From assembly GCA_964510785.1 (NCBI GenBank), contig CAZECM010000048.1, positions 1 through 24,139 of the forward strand: a stretch of DNA of 24,139 bases, written 5' to 3'. Both the position numbers and the translations under genes were made by a program. The stretch is from JAAYZM01 sp964510785 (GTDB lineage Bacteria > Actinomycetota > Actinomycetes > Actinomycetales > Cellulomonadaceae). This document shows positions 9,503-17,440 of this stretch, piece by piece (within the stretch, counting starts at the first letter, position 1; each line of letters starts with the position of its first letter). Under the pieces are notes generated by a model. It was not told the origin of the DNA, did no database searches, and saw only the letters and a list, made by a program, of their open reading frames with translations.

Positions 9503-12490
9503 CTACGCCGCAAGGTGCCCCCACTCATCCTCAAGTTCCGCCCACGTCCCCACCGTCGCGGGCCGCCCACTGTCGAGAACGAGCACCCGATCAGCCCGCA
9601 ACAACGTCGCCCGCCGCGACGTCGTGCCCAGCACGGTCAGGCCGCGCGACGTGAGCACGTCCCACAGCAGTTCCTCGGTGTGTGAGTCCAGCGCCGACGA
9701 GACGTCGTCCACCACGAGCAGATCGCTCTCGGTGGCCAGTGCCCGCGCGAGCGCGAGCCGTTGAACCTGCCCACCCGACAGCCGCAGCCCGCGGTGCCCC
9801 ACCAGCGCCTGTGGCCCACCGGCGGCCGCGACATCGTCGGACATCTGCGCCAGGCCCAGAGCGTCACCCGCGGACCTCGCAGGCACGTCCAGCTCGACGT
9901 TCTCCGCGATCGTGCCCGAGACGATGCGCGGCACCTGGGCGACGTAGGCGACGTGCGGCGGACGCATGAACGTCTCGGGGGAGTCCACTGCCCGCTCGTT
10001 CCACGTCAGCGCCGCCCCCGCGGCGCCCCCGGCAACAACGTCCGTCAGCCCGACCACGGCACTCAGCAGCGAGGACTTGCCCGCACCGACGCTGCCCACC
10101 ACGAGCACCAGCTCGCCCGCCCGAACGGTCAGGTCGACGTCGCGGACGCCCACGGTTCCGTCGTCGTGCACGGCCGTGAGCCCGTCGAGTCGCAGCTCGC
10201 GCAGCGGTTCGTAGTGGTGCGGCATGGCTTCGTCCGACGAGGGCGTGTAGCCACCGCTCACGAGGTCCACATCGGTGGCGACGCGCGCGAGGCGCGGTCC
10301 GCCCGCGAGGCCACTGGCGACCTCGAGCCAGCGGCGGGCCGACGGCGCGCTCGTGAGCACCCAGCCGAGCGAGCCGCCCAGGTATGCGAATCCGAACACG
10401 GCCGTCGTCACGAGCAGCGTCGTCGCGAGCGACCACCAGCCCGTCACGTGCAGCGTCCATGCGGCCACGACCGCGAGCTGGCACAGCGCGATGGGCGCGA
10501 AGTGCGACACGAAGGAGATCTGGTCCTCGCGCAGGGAGGCGCGCACGCGGGCGTCGTCGTCGGCGGCGAGGCGGGCGACGACGGCGGGTGTGGCCGCCGA
10601 GAGCTTGACCGCGCTGACCGAGTCGAGGGCCGAGCCGAGGAGGCTGCCGAACGCGGCCCGGAGGTCCCCGGCGAGCTTCGCGGCGCTTGTCACCCAGCGC
10701 TTGACGAGCATCGCGGCCGCCGCCGAGCACGCCACGACCACCACGCCGATCGCCGAGGCGAGCCACGAGCTCGTGAGCACCCCGAGCAGCACGAGCGAGA
10801 GCACCGAGGTGATCAGTCCGGGCAGGGACATGGCCCACCCCACGAGGCGCCACTGTTCCTGGGCGCGAGCCGTGACTTCGCCCGGCGGCGTGGAGGTCAG
10901 GCGCTTCGGGGCGAGCTGGCCGCGCAGGATCGACAGGTGCACGCGCATCGTCGCGTCCCAGCCCGTGCGCGTCGCCAACCCGCCGATCACGCGCTTGATC
11001 AGCGCGGCGATCACGAGCGTCGCCGTGACTCCCACCGCCGCCGGCCACGGTGAGCCACCCGCCTCGAGGGCCGCGACCAGTGCGGCCCACATCGCGCTGC
11101 TGACCACACCACCGAGGCCGAGCAGGCCGATCGCCCACCACACGAGCGTCGTGGTCGTGAACCACTTCGCGCGGCCCGCGAGTACGTCCCACGCCTCGCG
11201 CAGCACGGACGTCCGGCGCTCCGGCGAGGTCTCGGTGGCAGGTTTGACGTCGGGGTCCCCGCCGGCTGCCGCCCCGTCTGCGTGCGTTGGCTGTTCTTCA
11301 CCGACCGCTCGCCGGGGTGCGAGTTCTGCGGCGGACTTGGTGACCCGCATGCCGCCGTCGTCGTCCCGCAACCCCGCCGCCTCGACGAGACGAGCGAACC
11401 GCCCCCCGCCCGCGGCAAGCTCGGCCCACGGTCCGTGCTCGACGAGCCGCCCCTCGTGGAGCACCGCGACGGAGTCGGCGTGGCGCACCGTGGCGAGGCG
11501 GTGGGCGACGACGACCCCCGTGCGACCCGCGAGCAGCTCGGTTCGTTGCCCCACGAGGCCGACAGCGCCGCGCAGGGACACGAGCTCTGTGTCGAGCACG
11601 TCCTGACCGCCCACGAGCACCGCGTGCGGGGGAGGTTCGACGGCGCGCGAGAGCAACTTCGTCAGCGTGGTCTTGCCCGATCCGGTGCGACCCACGAGCG
11701 CGCACGTGGTGCCTGCGGGGATCGCGAAGGACAGCGGGCCGAGCGTGAATGCCGGCCCGTCCTCCTGCTCGTAGGTGAACACGAGGTTCTCGAAGCGGAT
11801 CTCCGGTGCCGCCTCACCCGGCAGAGGAGCGCCGACGTCCGGCTCGGGGGTCGAGGAGAGCAGGCTGCGCACGCGTGAGAGCGTGCCGAGGCCCTGGTCG
11901 AGGCGGGGGAGCATGCTCGCGACCTCCCCGAGGTGCCGCACGAACCCCGTGGTCAACAGCCACAACGTCACGAGGCTGCCCAGCGGCAGCGCCCCGGTGG
12001 TGACGGCCGCGGTGCCACCGAGCACGACGGTGATGACGAGCGAGTAGACGAGCAGCTCGACCACGAGCACGGCCGTCGCGACGTGCTTTGACGCGCGAGT
12101 GCGCAGTGCCACGACCTTCGCAGCCCGCTCGGCGAAACCTCGCAAGGCGAAGGACCGCCCGAGGCTCGTGCGCAGGTCGTCGCGCGCGGCGATGGCTTCC
12201 TCGAAGTGGGAGACGTGGTCCGACGTCGCGGCTTCGGCGACGCGCTGGCGCTCGGTGATCCCGCGCGACACGCGTCGACCGCTGAGCAGGACGAGCACGG
12301 CGACGATCGGGAACGCGATCCAGGCCGGCCACTACGTCGCACCGGCGACCACCCAGGCCACGACGGCACCCATGCCCGCCTGCAGGGCGCCGACGCCGAG
12401 CTGGCTCACGACGTCGCGCAGCTCGCGGGGGTCTTCGTCGATCCGGTCCGGACCAGGATCCCCCGCCACGGGTGCGCCGAGCGCTCGTCG
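9503..12490 (-). pseudogene. Decayed double ABC exporter (TMD-NBD-TMD-NBD fusion)
   Basis: The frame encodes two fused ABC half-exporters, but three lesions are visible. First, an in-frame TAG at 12332-12334 separates a membrane segment (GMGAVVAWVVAGAT) from its continuation (WPAWIAFPIVAVLVLLSGRR). Second, the N-terminal part of the first membrane domain is missing, and homology fades near 12490. Third, NBD1 has Walker A (GRTGSGKTT) and the Q-loop, then jumps to the H-loop AHRLATVRHAD, lacking the signature and Walker B. NBD2 has Walker A (GSVGAGKSS), LSGGQ and a VVDDVSSALD Walker B, but Ser replaces the usual H-loop His (TTSRRA). The longest uninterrupted piece starts at 12298. The substrate is unknown; a multidrug, peptide or siderophore exporter is possible. 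Confidence 0.85.
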
Positions 12491-12556
12491 GCTCGTGGAC
12501 GACGGCGGCTCAGGCGACTCGGCACGTGAACTGATCCTGCCAGGAGGCGTGGCACA

Positions 12557-12572
12557 TGGGAATCGTTTTCTA
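12557..12572. promoter_or_regulatory. Zur/Fur-like AT-rich box
   Basis: The 16-bp TGGGAATCGTTTTCTA resembles the TGxxAATxxTTTTCA pattern of actinobacterial Zur boxes and stands out from its GC-rich surroundings. It lies upstream of the decayed ABC exporter (- strand) and of the ATPase gene (+ strand). It may be a relic operator of the exporter. The symmetry is imperfect. Confidence 0.2.
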
Positions 12573-12607
12573 CGTGAGGTCCCGAGCCGGATCCCGGACA
12601 CTCCTGT

Positions 12608-12620
12608 GTGAATCGTTCAC
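12608..12620. promoter_or_regulatory. Short operator-like palindrome
   Basis: GTGAATCGTTCAC is a 5-bp perfect inverted repeat around TCG. It lies 61 bp before the start of the AAA/DUF4143 gene and shares the core GAATCGTT with the AT-rich box 50 bp upstream. A -10-like TATTGT follows at 12634-12639. A regulator site is inference. Confidence 0.25.
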
Positions 12621-12635
12621 TCAGGAACGTGTGTA

Positions 12636-12667
12636 TTGTCTAGTCAGAACTGTGATTTTTGTCTAGT
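12636..12667. repeat. Direct repeat of TTGTCTAGT in the leader of the ATPase gene
   Basis: TTGTCTAGT occurs at 12636-12644 and again at 12659-12667. Start-to-start spacing is 23 bp, about two helical turns, and the intervening DNA is AT-rich. The pair lies just before the ribosome-binding site GGAGG (12668-12672). It could be a repressor site or a slipped duplication. Confidence 0.45.
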
Positions 12668-12680
12668 GGAGGTGGCGCGT

Positions 12681-13952
12681 GTGAGTGGCGACGGTGCTCG
12701 CGTCTACCTGCCGCGACTCGCAGACCGGCTCCTCGACACCCAGCTTCACGCCATGGGGGCCGTGCTGATCCAAGGCGTCAAGGGTTGTGGCAAGACGGCC
12801 ACGGCGCGTCAGAGATCGGCGAGCGAGGTACTTCTCGACATCGATCCCGAAGCTGAGCGCCGTGCCGCACTCGACCCACGGCTGCTGCTCGACGGCGACA
12901 CCCCGCGTCTCCTCGACGAGTGGCAACGCACGCCCCGGCTCTGGGACGCAGTGCGACGGGCAGTCGATGAGCGAGGGGAGCCCGGTCAGTTCATCCTCAC
13001 CGGTTCGGCTACCCCGACTGCAGACACCCAGCGACACTCGGGTGCCGGGCGGTTCGGTGTGCTGACGATGCGCACCATGACGTTGACGGAGAAGCGTGCG
13101 ACAACGCCTGAGGTTTCGGTGGCCGCACTTCTTGCTGGGAATGGGGTAGCGGCGGCCAACAGTCCGTCTAGCATCCGCGACTATCTTGGGCACATCGTCG
13201 TCGGCGGCTGGCCTTTCCTGGCGGGCGCCGACCTCGCGGCGGCACGGACCTACCTTGACGGCTACCTCGATGTCATCGTCGAGCATGACATCGACGAGGT
13301 CTCCGGTGGGGTGAGAGATCCCAGGCTCGTGCGGCGTTTTCTGCACGCGTACGCACAGATGACCGCGCAGACCGCTGGTCTCACGACCATCATGAAGCGG
13401 GCACGCGGTTCCGAGGAAGAGCTCAGCGACGCTCCCTCCCGAGTGACCTCGCAGATCTATCTCGACGCTCTTCGACGCATGATGGTTGTCGACGAAGTCC
13501 CCGCCTGGGATCCCGCGGTCAGATCCTCAAAGAGGCTCGCCGCAACCCCCAAGCGGATGCTCGCCGACCCCTCGTTGGCCGCGGCACTGCTTCGCATGTC
13601 ACCCGAGCGCATGCTCGACGACCTGGAGACCACGGGCTTCCTGTTCGAGAGCCTCGTCGCCCATGACCTTCGCATCTACGCCGAGGCGGCCGGTGCCGAG
13701 TGCTTCCACTACCGCGAGGCCGAGGGGCGCCTCGAGGTCGACTACGTGGTCGAGAACCGTGACGGTGACTGGATGGGCGTCGAGGTCAAGCTGGGGGAGT
13801 CGCAAGTCGACAGAGCGGCCACGGCGCTGCTTCGTCTGGCTGCTCGGGTCCGGCGGGCACCGAAGGCGCTCGTGATCGTCACCGGGACGTCGCTCGCCTA
13901 CACGCGGGACGACGGCGTCCATGTGATTCCGTTGGGACTGCTCGGCCCCTGA
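12681..13952 (+). CDS. AAA ATPase with C-terminal DUF4143 domain
   Basis: This 423-residue protein belongs to the common AAA_14/DUF4143 group of predicted ATPases. Walker A is GVKGCGKT (32-39). An LLDEWQ Walker B-like motif lies near 77-82, and the sensor-like ILTGSATP follows. The C-terminal region carries D354 (VDYVV) and E368/K370 (VEVKLGE), matching a PD-(D/E)XK-like core. I chose the GTG at 12681 because GGAGG lies 8 bp upstream; the open frame extends to a TTG at 12636, but that would add unconserved residues. The biological role of this family is not established; association with mobile or defence genes is frequent. A primase-helicase follows 19 bp downstream, so the two may form an operon. 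Confidence 0.85.
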   Translation: MSGDGARVYLPRLADRLLDTQLHAMGAVLIQGVKGCGKTATARQRSASEVLLDIDPEAERRAALDPRLLLDGDTPRLLDEWQRTPRLWDAVRRAVDERGEPGQFILTGSATPTADTQRHSGAGRFGVLTMRTMTLTEKRATTPEVSVAALLAGNGVAAANSPSSIRDYLGHIVVGGWPFLAGADLAAARTYLDGYLDVIVEHDIDEVSGGVRDPRLVRRFLHAYAQMTAQTAGLTTIMKRARGSEEELSDAPSRVTSQIYLDALRRMMVVDEVPAWDPAVRSSKRLAATPKRMLADPSLAAALLRMSPERMLDDLETTGFLFESLVAHDLRIYAEAAGAECFHYREAEGRLEVDYVVENRDGDWMGVEVKLGESQVDRAATALLRLAARVRRAPKALVIVTGTSLAYTRDDGVHVIPLGLLGP

Positions 13953-13971
13953 GCGGTGCGAGGATGCTGGC

Positions 13972-16323
13972 ATGGTCAGCAGCCACGAGAGCGAGCTCGT
14001 CGAGCTGCAGACAGAGATCACGCGACTGCGCGCGGAGAACAGGCGACTCGCACGGCTTCTTGACCTGCGGGACGACCAGACTGCTCCTGCGCCCGAGCAG
14101 CCCGCAGCCGCCGTGGCCCATCCCGGCCTGGTCACCATGTCGTCGCCCGTCGCGGAGAAGCTCGCCCTCTTCGGCGGGTTGTTCCGGGCGCGCCAGGACG
14201 TCTACGCCGTCCGTTGGGAGAACGCGCGCAAGGGCACTGCCGGTTGGATGCCAGCCGTGGCGGGTGGCTGGCGGCGAGGCATGGATCGTCGGAGCGCTCG
14301 GCACCTGGCACTCACCCCCGACGTCGTCGCGGCTCACCTCGTGGGCGACGTGTTCATCGGCCTCTACCCGCTACTGAATGGCGCCACATGCCACTTCCTC
14401 GCGGCTGACTTCGACGGCCCTGCAGCAATGCTCGACGCGCTCGCCTATGTGAAGGCCGCGCGGGGGAGCGGGGTCCCCACAGCCCTTGAGCTCTCGCAGT
14501 CGGGGCGCGGCGCGCACGTGTGGACCTTCTTCGCAGACGCCGTGGGCGCCTCCACCGCGCGTGGCGTCGGGACCATGCTCGTCCACGAAGCCATGACCCT
14601 GCGGGGCTCGATGGACCTGCGCTCCTACGACCGGCTGTTCCCGAGCCAGGACGTTCTGCCCGACGGCGGCTTTGGGAACCTCATCGCCGCTCCTCTGAAT
14701 GGTCGGAGACGCAAGGACGGACTCACGCTCTTCCTCGACCTGGAGGCGCTCGAACCGTACGAGGACCAGTGGGAGTACCTATCCACCGTGGACCGGCTCA
14801 GCCCCGGTGACGCGGCGCGGCTCGCCCGCCGGGCGTCGCGAACCGCCATCGGGAGCGCTGTGACAGCACTGAGTACGTCGTCGGCGACGAAGGTTCGCCC
14901 CAGGCTCCCGGGCATCATTCGTGTGGAGCTCGGTTCGGGTCTGCGCATGGGGCTCGACCAGCTCACTCCCGCAGCCCACGCGACGTTCAAGCATGCGGCC
15001 TCGATGGCCAATCCGAAGTTCTATGAGCTGCAGCGCCTACGCAAGTCCACGTGGGACACGCCTCGGTTCGTCCGGGGATACGACATCACTGTCGATGATC
15101 ACCTGGTGCTCCCTCGAGGGCTGCGGCACCTGGTACGAGAGATCGTTGAGAGCGCGGGGTCGCGACTCGAGATCGCCGACACGCGGCAGCCGGGCGTCGA
15201 GGTCGATCTCGTCCTGCGAGGTGAGCTCAGGGACGAGCAAGCGGCCGCAGTGAGCGCCATGCTCGAGCACGACGACGGCGTTCTGGCGGCACCGCCCGGA
15301 TCGGGCAAGACGGTGATGGCCTGTGCACTGATCGCAGAACGCAGCGCGTCGACGTTGATCCTGGTTGATCGCAAGGCACTCGCGGACCAGTGGCGTGCCC
15401 GCATCGAGGAGTTTCTTGGGGTCAAGACTGGTCAACTCGGTGGTGGGCGACGAAAGCTCACCGGAGTCGTCGACATCGCGATGCTTCCGTCCTTGGCCCG
15501 CCGCGACGACGTCGCGGAACTGACGAGCGGATACGGACACGTCGTTGTCGATGAGTGCCACCACCTTGCCGCCGCTGCGTATGACCACTCCGTGAAGCAG
15601 ATCGCTGCGCAGTTCTGGCTCGGTCTCACCGCGACACCGAAGCGGCGTGACGGGCTCGAGGAGCTCGTCACATGGCAGATCGGACCGGTGAGGCACACAG
15701 TGACCGGCGAGGCTCCGGGCACTCTCCGCAGTGCGGCTGACGGTCGAGGCACGCCGCACCGAGAACTGCACATCCACGAAACCGCCTTCCAGACGGACGT
15801 CGACCTCTCCGAGCCATCAGCTCTGGCCGAGGTGCATCGCGCCCTCGTGGAGGATGAAGCTCGCAACACTCAGATCGTCGATGACGTGGTCGCAGCCTTG
15901 TCGAGCGGGCGCAACTGCCTGGTGCTCACGCGTCGTGTGGCTCATGTCGCTCGGCTCGGCACACTGCTCGAGCAGCGAGGTCACCATGCCATGGTCCTGC
16001 AGGGAGGCATGCCAGCAACAGAGCGTCGCGCGACCGTCGAACGGCTCTCCGATGCGTCACCTGGGGATGGTGTGCTCGTCATCGGGACCACGCCGTTCAT
16101 CGGGGAGGGTTTCGACGTACCGGTGCTCGACACGCTGTTCCTCGCGGCACCGATCTCGTTCGACGGCCTCCTCGTGCAGTGTGCGGGCCGCGTGGTGCGA
16201 GCACTGCCCGGCAAGGAGCTCGCCGTCGTGCACGACTACCACGACGCTCAGGTCCCAGTGCTAGCAAGCTCGCTGCAACGCCGCATGCCTGGATACAGGG
16301 CTCTGGGCTTCTCCAAGCCGTAG
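13972..16323 (+). CDS. Primase-helicase: AEP (TOTE-type) primase domain fused to SF2 helicase
   Basis: The 783-residue protein starts with a short coiled coil (about 6-32). An archaeo-eukaryotic primase domain follows, with catalytic D146/D148 in AADFDG and the SGRGAHVW motif (H182). A superfamily 2 helicase then carries Walker A APPGSGKT (440-447), DECH at 527-530, TATPKR and motif VI CAGRVVR (737-743). The primase class is the one named for TOTE conflict systems. No separate nuclease domain is visible, and the protein ends about 40 residues after motif VI. Likely roles are RNA/DNA primer synthesis coupled to unwinding in repair or in defence; the context cannot separate them. GAGGA at 13960-13964 lies 7 bp before the ATG. 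Confidence 0.85.
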   Translation: MVSSHESELVELQTEITRLRAENRRLARLLDLRDDQTAPAPEQPAAAVAHPGLVTMSSPVAEKLALFGGLFRARQDVYAVRWENARKGTAGWMPAVAGGWRRGMDRRSARHLALTPDVVAAHLVGDVFIGLYPLLNGATCHFLAADFDGPAAMLDALAYVKAARGSGVPTALELSQSGRGAHVWTFFADAVGASTARGVGTMLVHEAMTLRGSMDLRSYDRLFPSQDVLPDGGFGNLIAAPLNGRRRKDGLTLFLDLEALEPYEDQWEYLSTVDRLSPGDAARLARRASRTAIGSAVTALSTSSATKVRPRLPGIIRVELGSGLRMGLDQLTPAAHATFKHAASMANPKFYELQRLRKSTWDTPRFVRGYDITVDDHLVLPRGLRHLVREIVESAGSRLEIADTRQPGVEVDLVLRGELRDEQAAAVSAMLEHDDGVLAAPPGSGKTVMACALIAERSASTLILVDRKALADQWRARIEEFLGVKTGQLGGGRRKLTGVVDIAMLPSLARRDDVAELTSGYGHVVVDECHHLAAAAYDHSVKQIAAQFWLGLTATPKRRDGLEELVTWQIGPVRHTVTGEAPGTLRSAADGRGTPHRELHIHETAFQTDVDLSEPSALAEVHRALVEDEARNTQIVDDVVAALSSGRNCLVLTRRVAHVARLGTLLEQRGHHAMVLQGGMPATERRATVERLSDASPGDGVLVIGTTPFIGEGFDVPVLDTLFLAAPISFDGLLVQCAGRVVRALPGKELAVVHDYHDAQVPVLASSLQRRMPGYRALGFSKP

Positions 16324-16373
16324 CAGCAACGGCGCCACTTCCCGTCCCGGCGAGTTGCGCGTTCCACAGGTGA

Positions 16374-16394
16374 GCGGCCCTCACACTAGGCCGC
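16374..16394. terminator. Possible terminator hairpin behind the primase-helicase gene
   Basis: GCGGCC pairs with GGCCGC across a 9-base loop, about 50 bp after the stop codon. The stem is short but all G-C. There is no T-run, so termination is uncertain. Confidence 0.3.
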
Positions 16395-16482
16395 CCCTGC
16401 GCTGTGACTAGGTTCCCCGCATGGAAACCACGAGCAGGACGAGCACTGGGGAGATCGCGGCGAGTTCCTCCTCGGTCTGGGA

Positions 16483-16488
16483 TAGGGT
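16483..16488 (+). promoter_or_regulatory. -10 element of the fitAB-like operon
   Basis: TAGGGT, in the context GATAGGGTTGG, fits the actinobacterial TAnnnT -10 pattern and lies 58 bp before the antitoxin ATG. No convincing -35 hexamer is seen. A palindrome starts 6 bp downstream, so it covers the expected start point. Confidence 0.4.
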
Positions 16489-16494
16489 TGGCGC

Positions 16495-16517
16495 GTGTGC
16501 ATGCAATGCATGCGCAC
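16495..16517. promoter_or_regulatory. 23-bp palindromic operator of the fitAB-like toxin-antitoxin operon
   Basis: The 23-bp element is symmetric about 16506 except for one mismatched pair, with the core TGCATGCAATGCATGC. It lies between the -10 element and the antitoxin start. Ribbon-helix-helix antitoxins of the FitA/VapB class bind such inverted repeats together with the toxin to repress their own operon. Confidence 0.6.
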
Positions 16518-16540
16518 GGAATCCACTGGAAGGTGCCCCG

Positions 16541-16795
16541 ATGCCGATCCTCACCGTGCGCAACCTCGACCCCGACGTACACCAGCGCCTGAGGGAGCTG
16601 GCCGCGGCTCACGGCCGCTCCATGGAAGCGGAAGCGCGGGCCATCCTGGCCGCAGGTGTGAGGAGAGAGACTCAAGCGCTCGACGTCTTCCAGGTAGTCC
16701 AGGACCATTTCTCAGACCTTGATCTCGAGCGCTTCGAGATCCCCGCGCGCGCAGACCTTCCGCGCCACGTCGACCTTGGCGAGGGTGACGAGTGA
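16541..16795 (+). CDS. FitA/VapB-type ribbon-helix-helix antitoxin
   Basis: This 84-residue protein begins MPILTVRNLDPDVHQRL, a typical Arc/MetJ-like ribbon-helix-helix DNA-binding segment (about residues 1-40, including HGRSMEAEARAIL). A C-terminal tail likely wraps around and inhibits the toxin. The ATG at 16541 has GGAAGG 7 bp upstream. The frame extends 40 codons further to an ATG at 16421, but that would translate the palindromic operator and is rejected. The stop overlaps the toxin start by 4 bp. Confidence 0.85.
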   Translation: MPILTVRNLDPDVHQRLRELAAAHGRSMEAEARAILAAGVRRETQALDVFQVVQDHFSDLDLERFEIPARADLPRHVDLGEGDE

Positions 16796-17211
16796 TCGTC
16801 ATCGACACCAATGTGCTCAGCGAGTACATGTCCGCACGACCCGCGCCCGAGGTCGAAGCCTGGCGTGCGACCATCCATCCTGCGGACGTCTACATCACCT
16901 CGATCACACGGGCAGAGGTGCGCCAGGGAGTGGAGTCACTGCCGCCCGGTCGACGACGGGACGCACTGGGAGAACGAGTGGATCGCGCGCTGACCGCCCT
17001 GACGCCGCGTACCCTGCCGTTCGACACCGTCGCGGCCGATCGCTACGGCGAGATCGTTGCCCGTAGGTCACGCCTCGGGCGCCCGATCTCCGCGCTCGAC
17101 GCGCAGATCGCCGCGATCGCGCTGGCACATCACGCCGCCGTCGCTTCACGGGACGTGGGGGGATTCGCGGACACGGGCGTGCGAGTCATCGACCCGTGGG
17201 CCAGCCACTAG
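16792..17211 (+). CDS. FitB/VapC-type PIN-domain toxin
   Basis: This 139-residue PIN-domain protein is a predicted Mg-dependent ribonuclease held inactive by the upstream antitoxin. The acidic active-site residues are present: D5 (IDTNVLS), E42 (RAEVRQG), D103 (ALDAQIAA) and D121 (SRDVGGF). The GTG start forms a GTGA overlap with the antitoxin stop, and a GAGGG site lies about 6 bp upstream, giving coupled expression. The toxin therefore looks active. RNA targets cannot be predicted. Confidence 0.88.
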   Translation: MIVIDTNVLSEYMSARPAPEVEAWRATIHPADVYITSITRAEVRQGVESLPPGRRRDALGERVDRALTALTPRTLPFDTVAADRYGEIVARRSRLGRPISALDAQIAAIALAHHAAVASRDVGGFADTGVRVIDPWASH

Positions 17212-17221
17212 GTGGGGGAGT

Positions 17222-17440
17222 TCAAGGCAGCGCGCACCCGTCCACGCCACAGGCGGCGGAGGCGGCGTGGCCCAGCGTGATGAACGGCTTGACGACGACG
17301 GCGGGTTCCGGGGGCTCAGCCACCTCGGCGCCATCCGCAGAGTCAGCAGAAGGAGTCGACTCGCCAGCGTCCGCCGTCGTCGGCGGAAGGACGTCGGCCG
17401 AGGGGACGGTGTCCGCCGTCGGCGACACGCGCCCCGTCAT
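17222..17440 (-). CDS. Small Ala/Pro/Asp-rich protein with C-terminal CxxxC, coupled to the DsbA gene
   Basis: This 72-residue protein has no recognised domain. The first 45 residues are low-complexity (Ala, Pro, Ser, Asp, Glu, Thr) and likely disordered. A short hydrophobic stretch follows (VVVKPFITL), and the end, ACGVDGCALP, holds the only two cysteines. Its ATG overlaps the stop of the FrnE-like gene in an ATGA arrangement, so it is co-translated with a thiol-disulfide oxidoreductase. A link between the CxxxC pair and the oxidoreductase is inference. It ends 10 bp from the convergent PIN toxin gene. Confidence 0.6.
   Translation of the reverse strand: MTGRVSPTADTVPSADVLPPTTADAGESTPSADSADGAEVAEPPEPAVVVKPFITLGHAASAACGVDGCALP

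Noticed and set aside
9160..9570. A 136-codon open frame on the - strand across the gap after the KTSC gene
   Set aside because: Arg-rich composition with no domain. It overlaps the 3' end of the ABC pseudogene and the KTSC stop, and lacks a ribosome-binding site.
12636..12680. Upstream TTG start for the AAA/DUF4143 gene
   Set aside because: It has no ribosome-binding site and lies in the direct repeat. The GTG at 12681 has GGAGG at good spacing.
16421..16540. A 40-codon N-terminal extension of the FitA-type antitoxin
   Set aside because: It would translate through the -10 box and palindrome, and the added sequence is unlike ribbon-helix-helix proteins.
17240..17277. CCACGCC/GGCGTGG inverted repeat as a terminator for the PIN toxin gene
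   Set aside because: It lies within the small coupled ORF on the other strand, has a 14-base GC-rich loop and no T-run, so chance in GC-rich DNA is likely.
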